Positions 25,080-37,914 of a stretch of DNA of 64,000 nucleotides are shown in pieces. The notes beneath the pieces are model-generated. The model did not search any database. It was not told the DNA's origin and saw nothing but the letters and a program-made list of their open reading frames with translations. Where the stretch lies: positions 12,761,043-12,825,042 of the forward strand of contig NC_092122.1 of the NCBI RefSeq assembly GCF_045679555.1, read 5' to 3'. The stretch comes from Salvelinus alpinus. Taxonomy: Eukaryota; Chordata; Actinopteri; Salmoniformes; Salmonidae. How positions within the stretch are numbered: position 1 is the stretch's first letter; the number at the start of each line of letters is the position of its first letter. Both the position numbers and the translations under genes were made by a program.

Positions 25080-26010
25080 GTTGAATGGGGCACAACACGC
25101 GGATCGTTCTTCCAGTGGAAGCAGACGCTAAACCACATAAGGTTTCAATAACAAAAGATTGAGAAACTCCCTCAAACAAATTATCGAACGCCCCCCTCTC
25201 CTCCCTATCCGTATTGGAGCGCAAGCCGGCTGGTTTTACTTGATGCTCTGGCCGGTCTCTTGTCTCCAGCGCTATGCTTCCCGTGGTCCAGAATAACAGC
25301 AGGTTGGGCCGCCTTCTTTCAACGCTCTACGTCACATTCAGCTTCCTAGTAAGCGAATTCAAATAGAATACAGCCCCATCTTCCCGCAACACTGACAAGG
25401 TCAGCGACCAAGGACCACATACCACATTTGGGGATAGACCGCGCCTATATTCGCAAAAGGTAATATGCGTTTCCTGAAAGTTATCAGTGATGGAATAATG
25501 CTTACTAAACTCTGAACAGCTGCCCGTGCGTTCACAATTATTATTTTTGTCCTACAATGATACGCTTTGCTTCGGCATTTAGAGAGCTGCTTGGTCATCG
25601 GGACAACAATAGCCTACACCACGTAGGCTACATGCTTTATAAAACAAACAATAGGCTGGATTTTGAATTACATTATGTTTCAGCTTGAAATGTACGTATA
25701 TTGTGCGTAATCACGGAGTTAACCAAATGTGGCACCGACAGACATGTTATTCGTTACTCTTATTACTCCCAGTATTGTGCGAATGATGCTTATAGACTAC
25801 ATTAGCCTAGAGAATTATGAATACTTTTTTTTATGTAGGCCCAGTGTAGACTATGATATGCATATTTGGCTGGTTCCATCCGGTTTCTATCAGCAGCACA
25901 CGCACACAGAGTATCTGACTACACGGATTAGGATCTACACGCGGGTATTGCATCATAGTTTGAGGCATCACTGATCAGTAGGTCTACATCTCTCTTCTCA
26001 TCCCGTGCGT
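25080..26010 (+). promoter_or_regulatory. CpG-rich stretch: candidate promoter and 5' UTR exon of slc16a7
   Basis: This stretch is visibly richer in CpG than its flanks, with many CGs between 25080 and 25460 and more up to about 26000. It contains a CRE-like TACGTCA near 25329. A good splice donor, AAAAG|GTAATA, begins at 25460. It lies 12 kb upstream of the slc16a7 exon that starts inside the 5' UTR, so a non-coding first exon must exist upstream on the same strand. Linking the two is inference; no transcript evidence is available. Confidence 0.35.
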
Positions 26011-27274
26011 CTCGATGCCTAATATGATGTAGCCATTTTCCCACTGAGATGACACAGTTACCAAATCATACTAGTCTATTATTATCTAAGGATCTGATCT
26101 GAAGGTTTTTCGTAAACAGGTTTGGGCCAAGCAGAGGATGTTTCACTCTCCGGGTCAGCTGGTGCGCTTTAAATATAACATCGGTCAGTCACGTTTGGTC
26201 TGTCTTTTTTCCACCTTGACTTGATATAGCACGAGATAAAAATGTTTTTTTTTTTACAAAATGACCAGCGAAGTCTGCCTGGTTCTTGGGTAATGCAAGA
26301 TGTTATGGGAAATTGGGCAATATATGGCTTGCATTGTTGAAAGAAATGTAGACAAATAACAATGGGCCATAGAGTTGGCTATGTGCACATATTGATTATG
26401 AATTAATAATGCTTTCGTGTTCCTCCCCAGGTCATGACTTTGCTCTATGGTAGGCCTACTGGATACGTGTTGGTACTGGCGTAGGCTGGTTCTGTCTCTG
26501 GTACTGGACTACTTTTTTGGGGTTACTAATGGCAGGGTAATATGTAGACATTGCAGACATGAGAAACATTTGTAACATTGTTGTATTGTAACCTAGATAG
26601 GGGCCTCTCCACTTTATTGAGCCACCACTTCATAGTTGACCTGACAGATGGCTAGGAAACATTAAAATCTCAATATAAATGGTGCATTCTAGTGCGCTAG
26701 TCTATGTAGCTAAATAATACATGGATGGTTAGCTTCAAGCTTAGCTGACTCATCTCCACAACCCTTTGTCATCTGCCTCTTAGCCTCACCATCCATCTGG
26801 CTTCCCAACCCCTCTGGAGATAAATCCGTTTTATAGACGGCCATCTCACAGGGGAAAGGGTTTCTCATCGTGACTAAAACAAGCAGTGACCAGCCAACCA
26901 TCGTCAGCAGCCCGTAGGCCATCTTTCACTGTTGTGATTTGGGTAACATGACCTCTGACTCGATCCTGAGTACTGGAAGGTTGTCATAGCCCTCAAGCCA
27001 CATTCATTTTCCTCTCCTCTAATGTGTTTCACTGTTTTCATGTAAACTAAAGCAGTGTTCCCCCTGAGCATGTGGGTAGAAAATCAAACCTTAGGGCTGC
27101 TGAGTTGCTGAGGTTTTAACACTTAGGTGTTACAATCATTCCCAAACAAGTTTGTGGTGTTGACATAGTATTTACAAAGCTGTTGTTATGATTATTGTTG
27201 TGTACACAATAGTGATGGGGGAAAAATCGATACAGTTACATTTAGCAATATTATTTTGGACAAATATATAGATA

Positions 27275-28880
<1,606 letters not shown>

Positions 28881-29311
28881 TATAGTAATGATTTTCTAAT
28901 CAGCGTTAGCTAGTGCTAGTCAGTTGTACCTGTGCCAAAACTCTGGTATTGTTCATCCTTAAGCTTGTTCTCCATCTTCTTTTTAAATATTGAGCCAACA
29001 TGTTTCCAGCACTTTTATTTCCATGACTAATCAAAACTCATTTTCTCATGCTCTCTCTTGTCTCTCTGCAGTAGATATAGTGAGCAATATGTTCCCATAT
29101 GTTTGCAAATTTGGAGCATCAAATTGCAATAAAATCTCAGTATCGAATCGCAATACATATAGAATTGTGAGAATCGCAATACATATCGTATAAGCAGCTT
29201 AAATATCGTGATAATATCATGACGTGAGCTCCCTGGCAATTTCCGGCCCTAGTATACAATCTATTATGCCACCGTGCTTCTACACCTGCATTGCTTGCTG
29301 TTTGGGGTTTT

Positions 29312-29392
29312 AGGCTGGGTTTCTGTACAGCACTTTGATATATCAGCTGATGTAAGAAGGGCTATATAAATACATTTGATTTGATATTATGC
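29312..29392 (+). repeat. LINE/SINE 3'-tail fragment
   Basis: GGCTGGGTTTCTGTACAGCAC, then GTAAGAAGGGCTATATAAAT and TTTGATTTGAT, is the ending I associate with an abundant fish retroposon family. No coding part is attached. Confidence 0.5.
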
Positions 29393-31237
29393 TGTTTCCG
29401 TTGTCCAGTTTTGGTGCTTTTGATGTTTAATAAGTGCTTGCACGATTCAATATAAAACAATTTCCGGTGTCCTACACCACAGTATATTAGGCATAGAAAT
29501 GCCTTAGATGTATACCGTCTAATATGTCAACTGGAGTCAGGTATGTATTAGGTTGCATACCTTCAGTAAGTCCCTAGCCTGGCACAAGAACCCTTGATCA
29601 ACAACGAGGCTTCGGTGCTGCGTCCAGCACTCCAGTCCCATGGTGCTGTAGTAGAAAACAGGAAGTGGAGCTCAGACTAATCCCCTGTGAGTAGTTGAGC
29701 AGTCCTCTACAGCCGTAGCTTATCAAAAGAAGTTGTAAGAGACAGTTCATGTTCGGTCAGAGCCCAGTTTGTTTATGCTTTTTCTCCAGTTATGGATGTC
29801 CTGTTTGGCGTTTACGTAGCCTAACCCTTACTCAGTGGTCCTCTTTGACCCCCCCTCAAACAAATACTTGGATTAAATGTCCCTCAAATCAATGTAAGCT
29901 AATGAAAAAACGTTTGTTGTACAAGAATTTAGAAGAATCATCTACACACTGTTATCAAACTACTAAAACTTTACACTTAAAATGTGTGGTGTAATATGTA
30001 ATGTTTTCCCATACCATTACTTAGGTATTGACGCTGCAGAACATATTGGCATGGTTCTTGGCAGGTTGGTTCTTGGCACTGGCAGTACTGGATGTTGCTC
30101 CGGGGCCATGACACTGCCTAGACAGAAATCACCACTTGTTTTAGCTCACCCTGTGCACCAGGAGGGCAGAGTTGGCACTTAAAGACCAATGGAACGGTTC
30201 CAAAAGTTAACACCACCTACCTGGCACGCTGGGTGAGCTAAATCAATCGCACCTGCTGACTACGCACAGGCACCGCTCAAGGCCTTCCATGGTAATTAAA
30301 GGTAGTTACTTAGCAGCTGAAGACATGTCTAATAAGTAGTCTAAGTGGGTGTGGTTAGCTGGTAGATGGTAGATACGTCACCACCCATGCATTTGAACAA
30401 AATCAGCTCGGTAATGGGTTAAGAGAACCTTTAGTAAAAGGCATCCGGTAATACTTTACACCAAGTTGTTCTCAAACCTGTGTAGTAATTTGGTATTTAC
30501 TCTTGTAATGCCATTATATTAACAGGTCTATTGTTGCTCAAAATATCTCCTTATAGCCCTAAATGTGGTAGAAAGACTTATTGTGTGCTTTGCCATTATC
30601 AGTTGTAAGACTACTTTCTGGGTGTGTTGCCATAGAAGTTAGAAAGCAGAAACTACAATAATAGGGTATCAAACACCTATTGATTATTTTCATGGAAAGA
30701 CCCCTGACTGCTGGGCAGGGTGTGTCTACTCTGGCTGTCAATGGCCCCATTGTCTCTCAGTAGTCTTTCTTCTATTGAGAAACCATGGAGGTTGTTGTTC
30801 CTGTTGCGTCTTTACTATACAGGTCTTCAAAGAGGAAACTTTATACTGGATCACTGTTTCTGGTAGATTACTTTCCATCTTGATGAATGTTTATGTCAAC
30901 GTTGAATCGTTTTGTGTGAAGTGAGAGATGGCAGTTGTGGTTAATGATGAGCTAGTTGTACGGACACACGTTTGCTACAGTACATACATTACTTTAAGGT
31001 GACCTTGAGGTCAGGTGCCTGCTTTCGAAAAGGCTACAAGCCCCTTCAACACCACCCTGGCTTACACTTTTGACATGCCAAGTCCTAGAATTAATGTATT
31101 GAGAGAATGAGAGTTCATTTGTTTCAACAGTTTGCTTTCGCGCGTAGCCTATATCATTAAAACTGCAATATGCAACTTTTTGGGCCACCTGACCAAATTC
31201 ACATAGAAATGTGCATTATATGTCTGTCATTCCTTCT

Positions 31238-31465
31238 GGGCTCCCGAGTGGCGCAGTGGTCTAAGACTCTGTATTCCAGTGCAGGAGGCGTCACTGCAGT
31301 ATCTGGTTCGAATCCAGGCTGCATCACATCTGGCCATGATTGGGAGTTCCATAGGATGGTGCACAATTGGCCCAGCATTGTCCGGGTTTGACTGGGGTAG
31401 TTCGTCATTGTAAATAACAATTTGTTCTTAACTGACTTGCCTAGTTAAATAAAGGTTATAAAAAA
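31238..31465 (+). mobile_element. tRNA-derived salmonid SINE
   Basis: Starts GGGCTCCCGAGTGGCGCAGTG. RNA polymerase III A box TGGCGCAGTGG is at 31249-31259 and B box GGTTCGAATCC at 31305-31315. A tRNA-unrelated body follows, and the 3' tail is TTCTTAACTGACTTGCC, TAGTTAAATAAAGG. It is not a functional tRNA gene: there is no closed acceptor stem. Confidence 0.88.
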
Positions 31466-31819
31466 TATATACAATTCACATTGAAGCAAGTCTAAGAAGT
31501 GGTAGATCTGTTCTAGGTGTGCTATTTCTATGCTCATCATTAAAAGCGCTCACTATGTGGTAGTGATACAGTGAATAGACTGAATAGAATTTTAAATCCT
31601 ATGTCACCATTTTCCACTGCCACTTTGACCTCAACCAAAGCATGTTTTGGGCGTCGAACCAGAATTGGTTGGTTTTCTACTTGAGAAGAACAAATCAGGA
31701 ATTCCAGAAACAGTCTGTGTTTTGGGAAAACATATAAACACGGTGGTAATATTAACGTTTTGGAGCCTCTTCTTGAAAAAGGAAAAGTCTGCAAGTTGTA
31801 CTATGAGGCCAACAATTTA

Positions 31820-32013
31820 AACTTTATTTAACTAGGTAAGTCAGTTAAGAACAAATTCTTATTAACAATGATGGCCTACCGGGGAACAGTGGGTTAACTA
31901 CCTTGTTCAGGAGCAGAATGACAGATTTTTACCTTGTCAGCTCGGGGATTCAATCCAGCAACCTTTTGGTTACTGGCCCAACGCTCAAACCATTAGGCTA
32001 CCTGCCGCCCCAA
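31820..32013 (-). mobile_element. HpaI-type SINE, minus strand
   Basis: Read on the - strand it starts GGGGCGGCAGGTAGCCTAAT, has a degenerate B box in GGTTGCTGGATTGAATCCCC, carries the HpaI site GTTAAC (31893-31898) that names the family, and ends with the AACTGACTTACCTAGTTAAA tail shared with the SINE at 31238 and the LINE at 42153. Confidence 0.82.
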
Positions 32014-32374
32014 TAAGCCAACAGGTATGGAAAGCATGTTGTATAGGAAAATGTTTTGATTGGGGCCGGGGATGGGCACCTGCAGTATGGCCGGACATAT
32101 GGCAATGGTCAATGAAAATTGCTTCTGAAAGACAACATAGAGTTGTATAGAGCACTGTAATAGGGAACATTTCAGATGGATAAAGTTAATATTCAGTTAA
32201 GAGTAATTAACACAATACTTAGCATATTTATGAACTTTCTCTTTATTGTATACACATGATTTCCAGTGTTCTATTTGTGACACTCATTTGTGTCACAGGT
32301 TGATGGTCACTAAACTCCTTGCTGTATGTTATGTATTAAACTCATCTGTTGATAGTGAAGGACGTCAGACTCGA

Positions 32375-32857
32375 TGTCACGATCGTCAAAGGTAGAGAGT
32401 GAGGACCAAGGCGCAGCGCGTGAAAAGAACATCTTCTTTTATTTAGAAGAGGAAAAACACGAAGACGAACACTACACAAACTAACCAAAATAACAAACGA
32501 CCGTGAAGCTATAAACGTAGTGCAAACAAAAAGCAACAAACGTTCAACATAGACAATTACCCACAAATACATGATGCCTATGGCCACCTTAAATATGGCT
32601 CCCAATCAGAGACAAATGAAAAACATCTGTCTCTGATTGAGAACCACTCAGGCAACCATAGACATAACTAGACACATACACTCAACCATAGACTTCCCTA
32701 GAAACATTCACTCAACACAAACCCATACACTCTAACAAATCCCCCTAGACACTACAACCACCCAAGACAAGACAAAAACACAAACATACCCCATGTCACA
32801 CCCTGACCTAACTAAAATAATAAAGAAAACAAAGAATACTAAGGCCAGGGCGTGACA
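32375..32857. mobile_element. Solo LTR with perfect 5-bp target duplication
   Basis: The 483-bp element begins TGTCACGATCG and ends CGTGACA, with CTCGA directly repeated at 32370-32374 and 32858-32862. TG...CA ends plus 5-bp duplication are typical of LTR retrotransposon insertion followed by LTR-LTR recombination. An internal inverted pair (CAATCAGAGACA...TGTCTCTGATTG) lies near 32605-32640. No coding sequence. Confidence 0.8.
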
Positions 32858-33051
32858 CTCGAGGTACACTGAGCCGAGGGCACACTGATATTGTATTGAT
32901 GACCTTATGAGCTTTGTGTGAATTCATCACCCAGTGTCTGGTGGAAAGCAGAAACTTACTATCTTTTGTCGTGACTTTGTACAAGACTCTCTGGCTGTTG
33001 TTTAGAGAACATTGGTGCTGTGAGTTAAAACAAAAAGGGGGTGGGGGAAAT

Positions 33052-33215
33052 ATGTTTAATTGTCACATACAGTGAAATGTGTTGCTTTAACATGGTCAGC
33101 CATAGTAGTACGGCGCCCCTGGAGCAAATTATGTTTAAGTGCCTGCTCAAGATCACATCGACAGGTTTTACACCTTTGTCAGCTCAGGTATTCGAACCAG
33201 CGACATTCAGAGAAG
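33052..33215 (-). mobile_element. SINE-like repeat, minus strand, truncated
   Basis: The - strand has a B-box-like GTCGCTGGTTCGAATACCTG near 33190-33210, followed by the body (GGCGCCGTACTACTATGG near 33110) and a tail ending CACTGTATGTGACAATTAAA. I recognise the body as a salmonid SINE relative. The tRNA-like head is incomplete. Confidence 0.6.
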
Positions 33216-35357
33216 GCGGATTAGACATTTCTCTTGGCTTCTGCTCTGGAGATGTTCTCCCTGAATTCTTATAATCAATCAAAATGATTTTGATTGATGT
33301 GATCAATAACTGCTCTCCATTTTGTTCACCTGGAAAGTCCCTTTTACAAGCACTAATTTTCTCCCTCTCAATTGATTTGCTCTCTATCTCTTCCTCATGT
33401 CTTCCTCTCCCACAGGCTATTCAGACCTACTTAATCAGGTAGTGTATGATGCTAATGAAAACACTTGGCTCAAATCTTCTTGTCAGTTTCATCCAAGGTG
33501 ACACAAGATTCCCTGAGGACTAGACTGTCACAGGAGTGGCCTGTACCTGCCTGAAGGTCTGTGGATACACAAACCAGACTACAGCATGGTGACGTTAGTG
33601 ACCTCGCAATGCCTGAATGCCATTCATACCTCTGAGCAAGGGCCCAACAAGAAACTTCTATACTGCCTGTTTTACATTTAGGCAGAAGTCAAATGCAGTT
33701 ACTAGATATGAGAAAAATAGTTTTTCATCTACTTCACCTCTATGACCGTGGCAATTGGCGTAGCTGCTATTTATAAAACCAAAATTATAACACGTCAATG
33801 AAAAAAAGTGTGATTATCCCGTAATTTGCAAAGCTCAAAACCGCAACCAGCCTCAGAGTGGCTCTATATTTACTCAAATCGTTCTGTCAACGTGGTGCCA
33901 AGATAACTCTGAGTAGGTTACCTATCCATTTTCATTTTCCCTCTGCACACTCTATGCCACATAATCCTGTTGGGTGTACCAAGAGACACAAAGCCACCAA
34001 TCCTGCTCATCATGTGGCTCATGGGCAGTCAGTCGTGTTGCTGCAGGTGGTACATTGTGTCCGTTAACTCAGTTACACGGCTTCTCTGTTTCTGGCTCCA
34101 TTGTTACTCAACGTAGCTCACCTGAAATAGAACACAGACAGGCTCAGAAGTTGTACCCCTTAGTCAGCACAGGTCTAGGATCAGTTTACCTTGGCCATGA
34201 ATGTCAGAGGGCAGACTTTAGGCAGCCTGTCAAGCTATCCCTCAGGTTCGACCTTGGAGGAAGTAGCCTTGTGATTTACAAAGGAAAATGCAGACCTACC
34301 AGCTTGACAAACTGCCAAACCAAAGACACACACACACTATTGTGTTACATGCTCTGATCAGCTTGTCATTGAGATAATTTGATTAGAGGAATGCTGTTGT
34401 AGTGGTTGGCTACCTGCCTCTGCATTCTAAGGCTCCATTGTCCATTTAACCTTCCCTGAAGTTTAAGGTAACAGGAGAGTTTCGAGCACAGGTAGACCTA
34501 AGGTAGGCACACTGTTTGCTCAGTTCAACAACGGGCAAGGACAGGCATCTGACGTGTCTTGTGATTGGCTTAGATGGGACACATCCCTCTGGTTGGACGG
34601 GACTGGGGTTGGTTGTCTCTGGCTGTGAAAGCGTCTGCCCATCCCTCTGTGTCAGCTGCTATTCTGAGACACCAAACAGAGGAAAGACACATTACAGAGG
34701 ACACATGACATCATGGGGAGAGGGGAGAAACTTCTGTGGAGCACAAAGAATGAATAAACTTATCTTGAAAAACACAAGTAGGCTCATGTAAGTCAAACAG
34801 CCTAAACAAACTTGTTTTGTATACTCACAGAAAGTTTTTTTGTGTGACTGTTATCATCGCTTACACTGTGTGTTTTGGTATGTTCACTATACTATTCAGA
34901 CTTATAAACCTAAGCAGCTTGAGTCCGGAGACCCCGTTATGCATTGTCGTCACGTTCAATCAACCAACCCCACTATCAACCCCAGCCAATAATCAGATTA
35001 GACTTTAATACCATATGGATGTTTGAAAAATAGATCATCTCTGAGTTTAATTAAAAGAGCAACACATGGGAATATGCACAGAGGATTATATATTTGAGTG
35101 ATAAGCAAAACATTTAGCTTAAGTTAGAAATGTAAAAATATTGTAAGTCAAACACCTGAAAAGAGTGATGTGAAGATGCCCGGAATGCCTGTAGGAATAC
35201 ATGTTCTGTACCACTTCACCCTCCGTTAAGACCACATAATACAGGTCACAAATACTCATGGTGTCTGTTAAATAAGAACTGTGTTTACATAGTTGTGATG
35301 AAACAACGTCTTTATTTAGAAAAGCTAGGCTGGAGATATTCCTTACCTAAACAATGT

Positions 35358-35388
<31 letters not shown>

Positions 35389-36959
35389 CAGAAGTCGTGT
35401 AGTGTAGTGTAGTGTAGTGTAGAGGTCGACCTCTAGTGTAGTGTAGTAGTTATAAACCAGCTGATAAAATCTCAAATTTCAACTACTATTAGTTTTAGCA
35501 TAAGATATAAATAGGCTTTCTAACATCTTTATAGTGACGTTGAGTCACTGTCTTCATTCACGTTTTCCTTTTTTCTTCTGAAAGGTCAACCTTTCAGAAT
35601 TAGCTAAACTAGCGACTAGTTTAGCTAATTACCTGCCGTTGTCAGCTGAGATGGGACTGAATATGAATGAGGCTCCACAGCAGTGCAATCTGATCTGGCC
35701 ACGACTTGATGAGAGACAGAGACGGATATAATTTATTGATGCCACTGCACCATGTTGTTGCCATGGAGCCCGTTTTACAGCCACTCTTGAGATTGAAATG
35801 GTAGGTTCTAGTTTTAGTGCTTTTGTGCCCTTCTGGTTTGGTTGGAACTTCAACCACTTTCCTCAACTCTTTACCTTGAATAGAGGTAATGTGCTATGGG
35901 TCTTCCTTCATGCTTCTAACCCACCTAATCAAAGCCATGCCATACCCCTGTTAAGCTGTATCGTCTAGAGTATGGCTGAGCACGTTTTACTAAACTACGA
36001 TAATCCCATTTCAATAAGCTTTTACTTGTGATGTTGAAATGCCTTCATAAGCCAGTGGTTGGTTGTGTTATGTCAACGTATGTGAGATCAGAAAAAAATA
36101 GAATGTTAATTAAGCTCATTGGATCACGAAGGCACATATTAATATCACTCATCAGGTGTTGTAGATTGTGTGTCTGGAACTAAGCAGCTGCCTCTTACCC
36201 ATGATATCTCTTGAACAATTTAGAAAGTGTGTATGTGTGGTGTATGTGTGTATATACGATCAGAGACATGTTTGCTTTGTCAATAAAGACACGTGATCTT
36301 GGTCACTGCTGCCCGTACACCACTCCCCTGTCACTCCACTCTCCACCCATTCTGGTTTCCATTACTCCATTACCTTCTGGAAATGGGAGGGCAGAATGGG
36401 GGGTGGGGGTGGAGGGGGCTACCCTCAAGGTGAAAAGTGGGTGGGCCAAGAGCTGATCTGGTTTCAGGTAGAAACTCAACCTTGTGACAAGGGTGATTAA
36501 CTCTGTCAGTGTGCTCACGTGCTTTCTGGAGCTGAGATCTGGTCTTATGACCCAGCAGTCAAGAGTTTAAATGACAGGGACATGGTCTCAACCTGTGGGA
36601 AACTGATTTTCAGTAGGGCGTACACTTAAAACATGCCATTGTCAATGTGGTATTGGTGTTAGCTACAATTGTCTCCAAACAACCTTTAACCTCTGAAGAT
36701 TGTGCCTAATGGTCCACATAAGTAGTCCACCTTATGTGGGAGAGAATTGTCCACAAGTAGTGCACATATGAGAGTTTTTTTATTATACATTTTTTATAAC
36801 TTACATTTTTTATTCGTTTTTCAAGCATAAATTTACAGTACAGAAATTAATCTTAGAGGGAGTGGAGACGTCATTATCATCATGTTGTCATGTTGTCATC
36901 ATGTTGTCCAGCTACCCTACCCAGAGAGCTTTTCAACGGTTTCTCCCCCTGTTCCTCTT

Positions 36960-37656
36960 CATATCTCCCCTGTACCGACACTCTCTTTCCTCTTCCTCTT
37001 CATATTTCCCCTGTACCGACCCTCTCTTTCCTCTTCCTCTTTATATCTCCCCTGTACCGACCCTCTCTTTCCTCTTCCTCTTCATATCTCCCCTGTACTG
37101 ACCCTCTCTTTCCTCTTCCTCTTCATATCTCCCCTGTACCGACCCTCTCTTTCCTCTTCCTCTTCATATCTCCCCTGTACCGACCCTCTCTTTCCTCTTC
37201 CTCTTCATATCTCCCCTGTACTGACCCTCTCTTTCCTCTTCCTCTTCATATCTCCCCTGTACCGACCCTCTCTTTCCTCTTACTCTTCATATCTCCCGTT
37301 TGCCGACCCTCTCTTTCCTCTTCCTCTTCATATTTCCCCTGTACTGATCCTCTCTTTCCTCTTCCTCTTCATATCTCCCGTTTGCCGACCCTCTCTTTCC
37401 TCTTCCTCTTCATATTTCCCCTGTACCGACCCTTTCTTTCCTCTTCCTCTTCATATCTCCCCTGTACCGACCCTCTCTTTCCTCTTCCTCTTCATATCTC
37501 CCCTGTACCGACCCTCTCTTTCCTCTTCCTCTTCATATCTCCCCTGTACTGACTCTCTCTTTCCTCTTCCTCTTCATGTTTCCCCTGTACCGACCCTCTC
37601 TTTCCTCTGCCTCTTCATATTTCCCCTGTACTGACCCCTGTTCTTCCTCTTTCCCC
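36960..37656 (+). repeat. 41-bp pyrimidine-rich minisatellite (17 units) next to slc16a7 acceptor
   Basis: Seventeen units of exactly 41 bp start at 36960 and recur through 37616. Each has the order CATATCTCCCC, TGTACCGAC or TGTACTGAC, then CCTCTCTTTCCTCTTCC. The + strand is nearly all pyrimidine apart from the TAC[C/T]GAC core. The last unit diverges into the real polypyrimidine tract and AG at 37661-37662. Two overlapping 220-250 codon frames here (LFPLPLHISPVPTLS-like repeats) are artefacts of the repeat. Confidence 0.95.
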
Positions 37657-37662
37657 CTCCAG

Positions 37663-37914
37663 TAAACAGTGAGCGCTGAGAGCCAGCCGGGTCAGAGATG
37701 CCACCCCCTGCCGCAGGCCCCCCAGCAGTGACCCCTCCGGACGGGGGCTGGGGCTGGGCCGTGGTGCTGGGATCCTTCATCTCCATCGGCTTCTCCTACG
37801 CCTTCCCCAAGGCCATCACCGTCTACTTCAAGGACATCCAGAAGATCTTTGATTGCTCCTACAGCCAGATAGCATGGATCTCCTCCATCATGCTGGCCGT
37901 CATGTACGCAGGAG
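37663..37914 (+). other. slc16a7: slc16a7 exon with end of 5' UTR and first coding segment
   Basis: The acceptor AG at 37661-37662 follows a pyrimidine tract. The exon has 35 nt of 5' UTR, then ATG at 37698, and encodes residues 1-72 plus the first base of Gly73: the cytosolic N-terminus, TM1 and the start of TM2. The donor is G|GTAAGA with the intron starting at 37915. A branch-point-like CTGAC has its A at 37634, 28 nt before the AG. The exon boundary inside the Gly-Gly pair before PISSVLVN follows the usual SLC16 pattern. Confidence 0.9.

Larger units (their letters stand above)
29393..36959. other. Presumed slc16a7 5' intron: SINEs, solo LTR, microsatellites
   Basis: No exon is supported. 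Besides the SINEs and solo LTR listed separately, it holds a (GT)n run at about 35360-35388 and a pentamer array of GTGTA units at about 35396-35450. That array is interrupted by the perfect 16-bp palindrome TAGAGGTCGACCTCTA (35420-35435). It would be intronic if transcription starts near 25 kb. Confidence 0.5.

Noticed and set aside
31249..31315. A box and B box suggesting a tRNA gene
   Set aside because: The flanking sequence is a SINE body with the retroposon tail, and the acceptor stem does not close, so it is a SINE promoter and not a tRNA gene.
36882..37634. 250- and 220-codon open frames rich in Ser, Leu, Pro and Phe
   Set aside because: They are translations of the 41-bp minisatellite. 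The period shifts through all frames and no stop-containing word occurs on this strand, so openness is an artefact.
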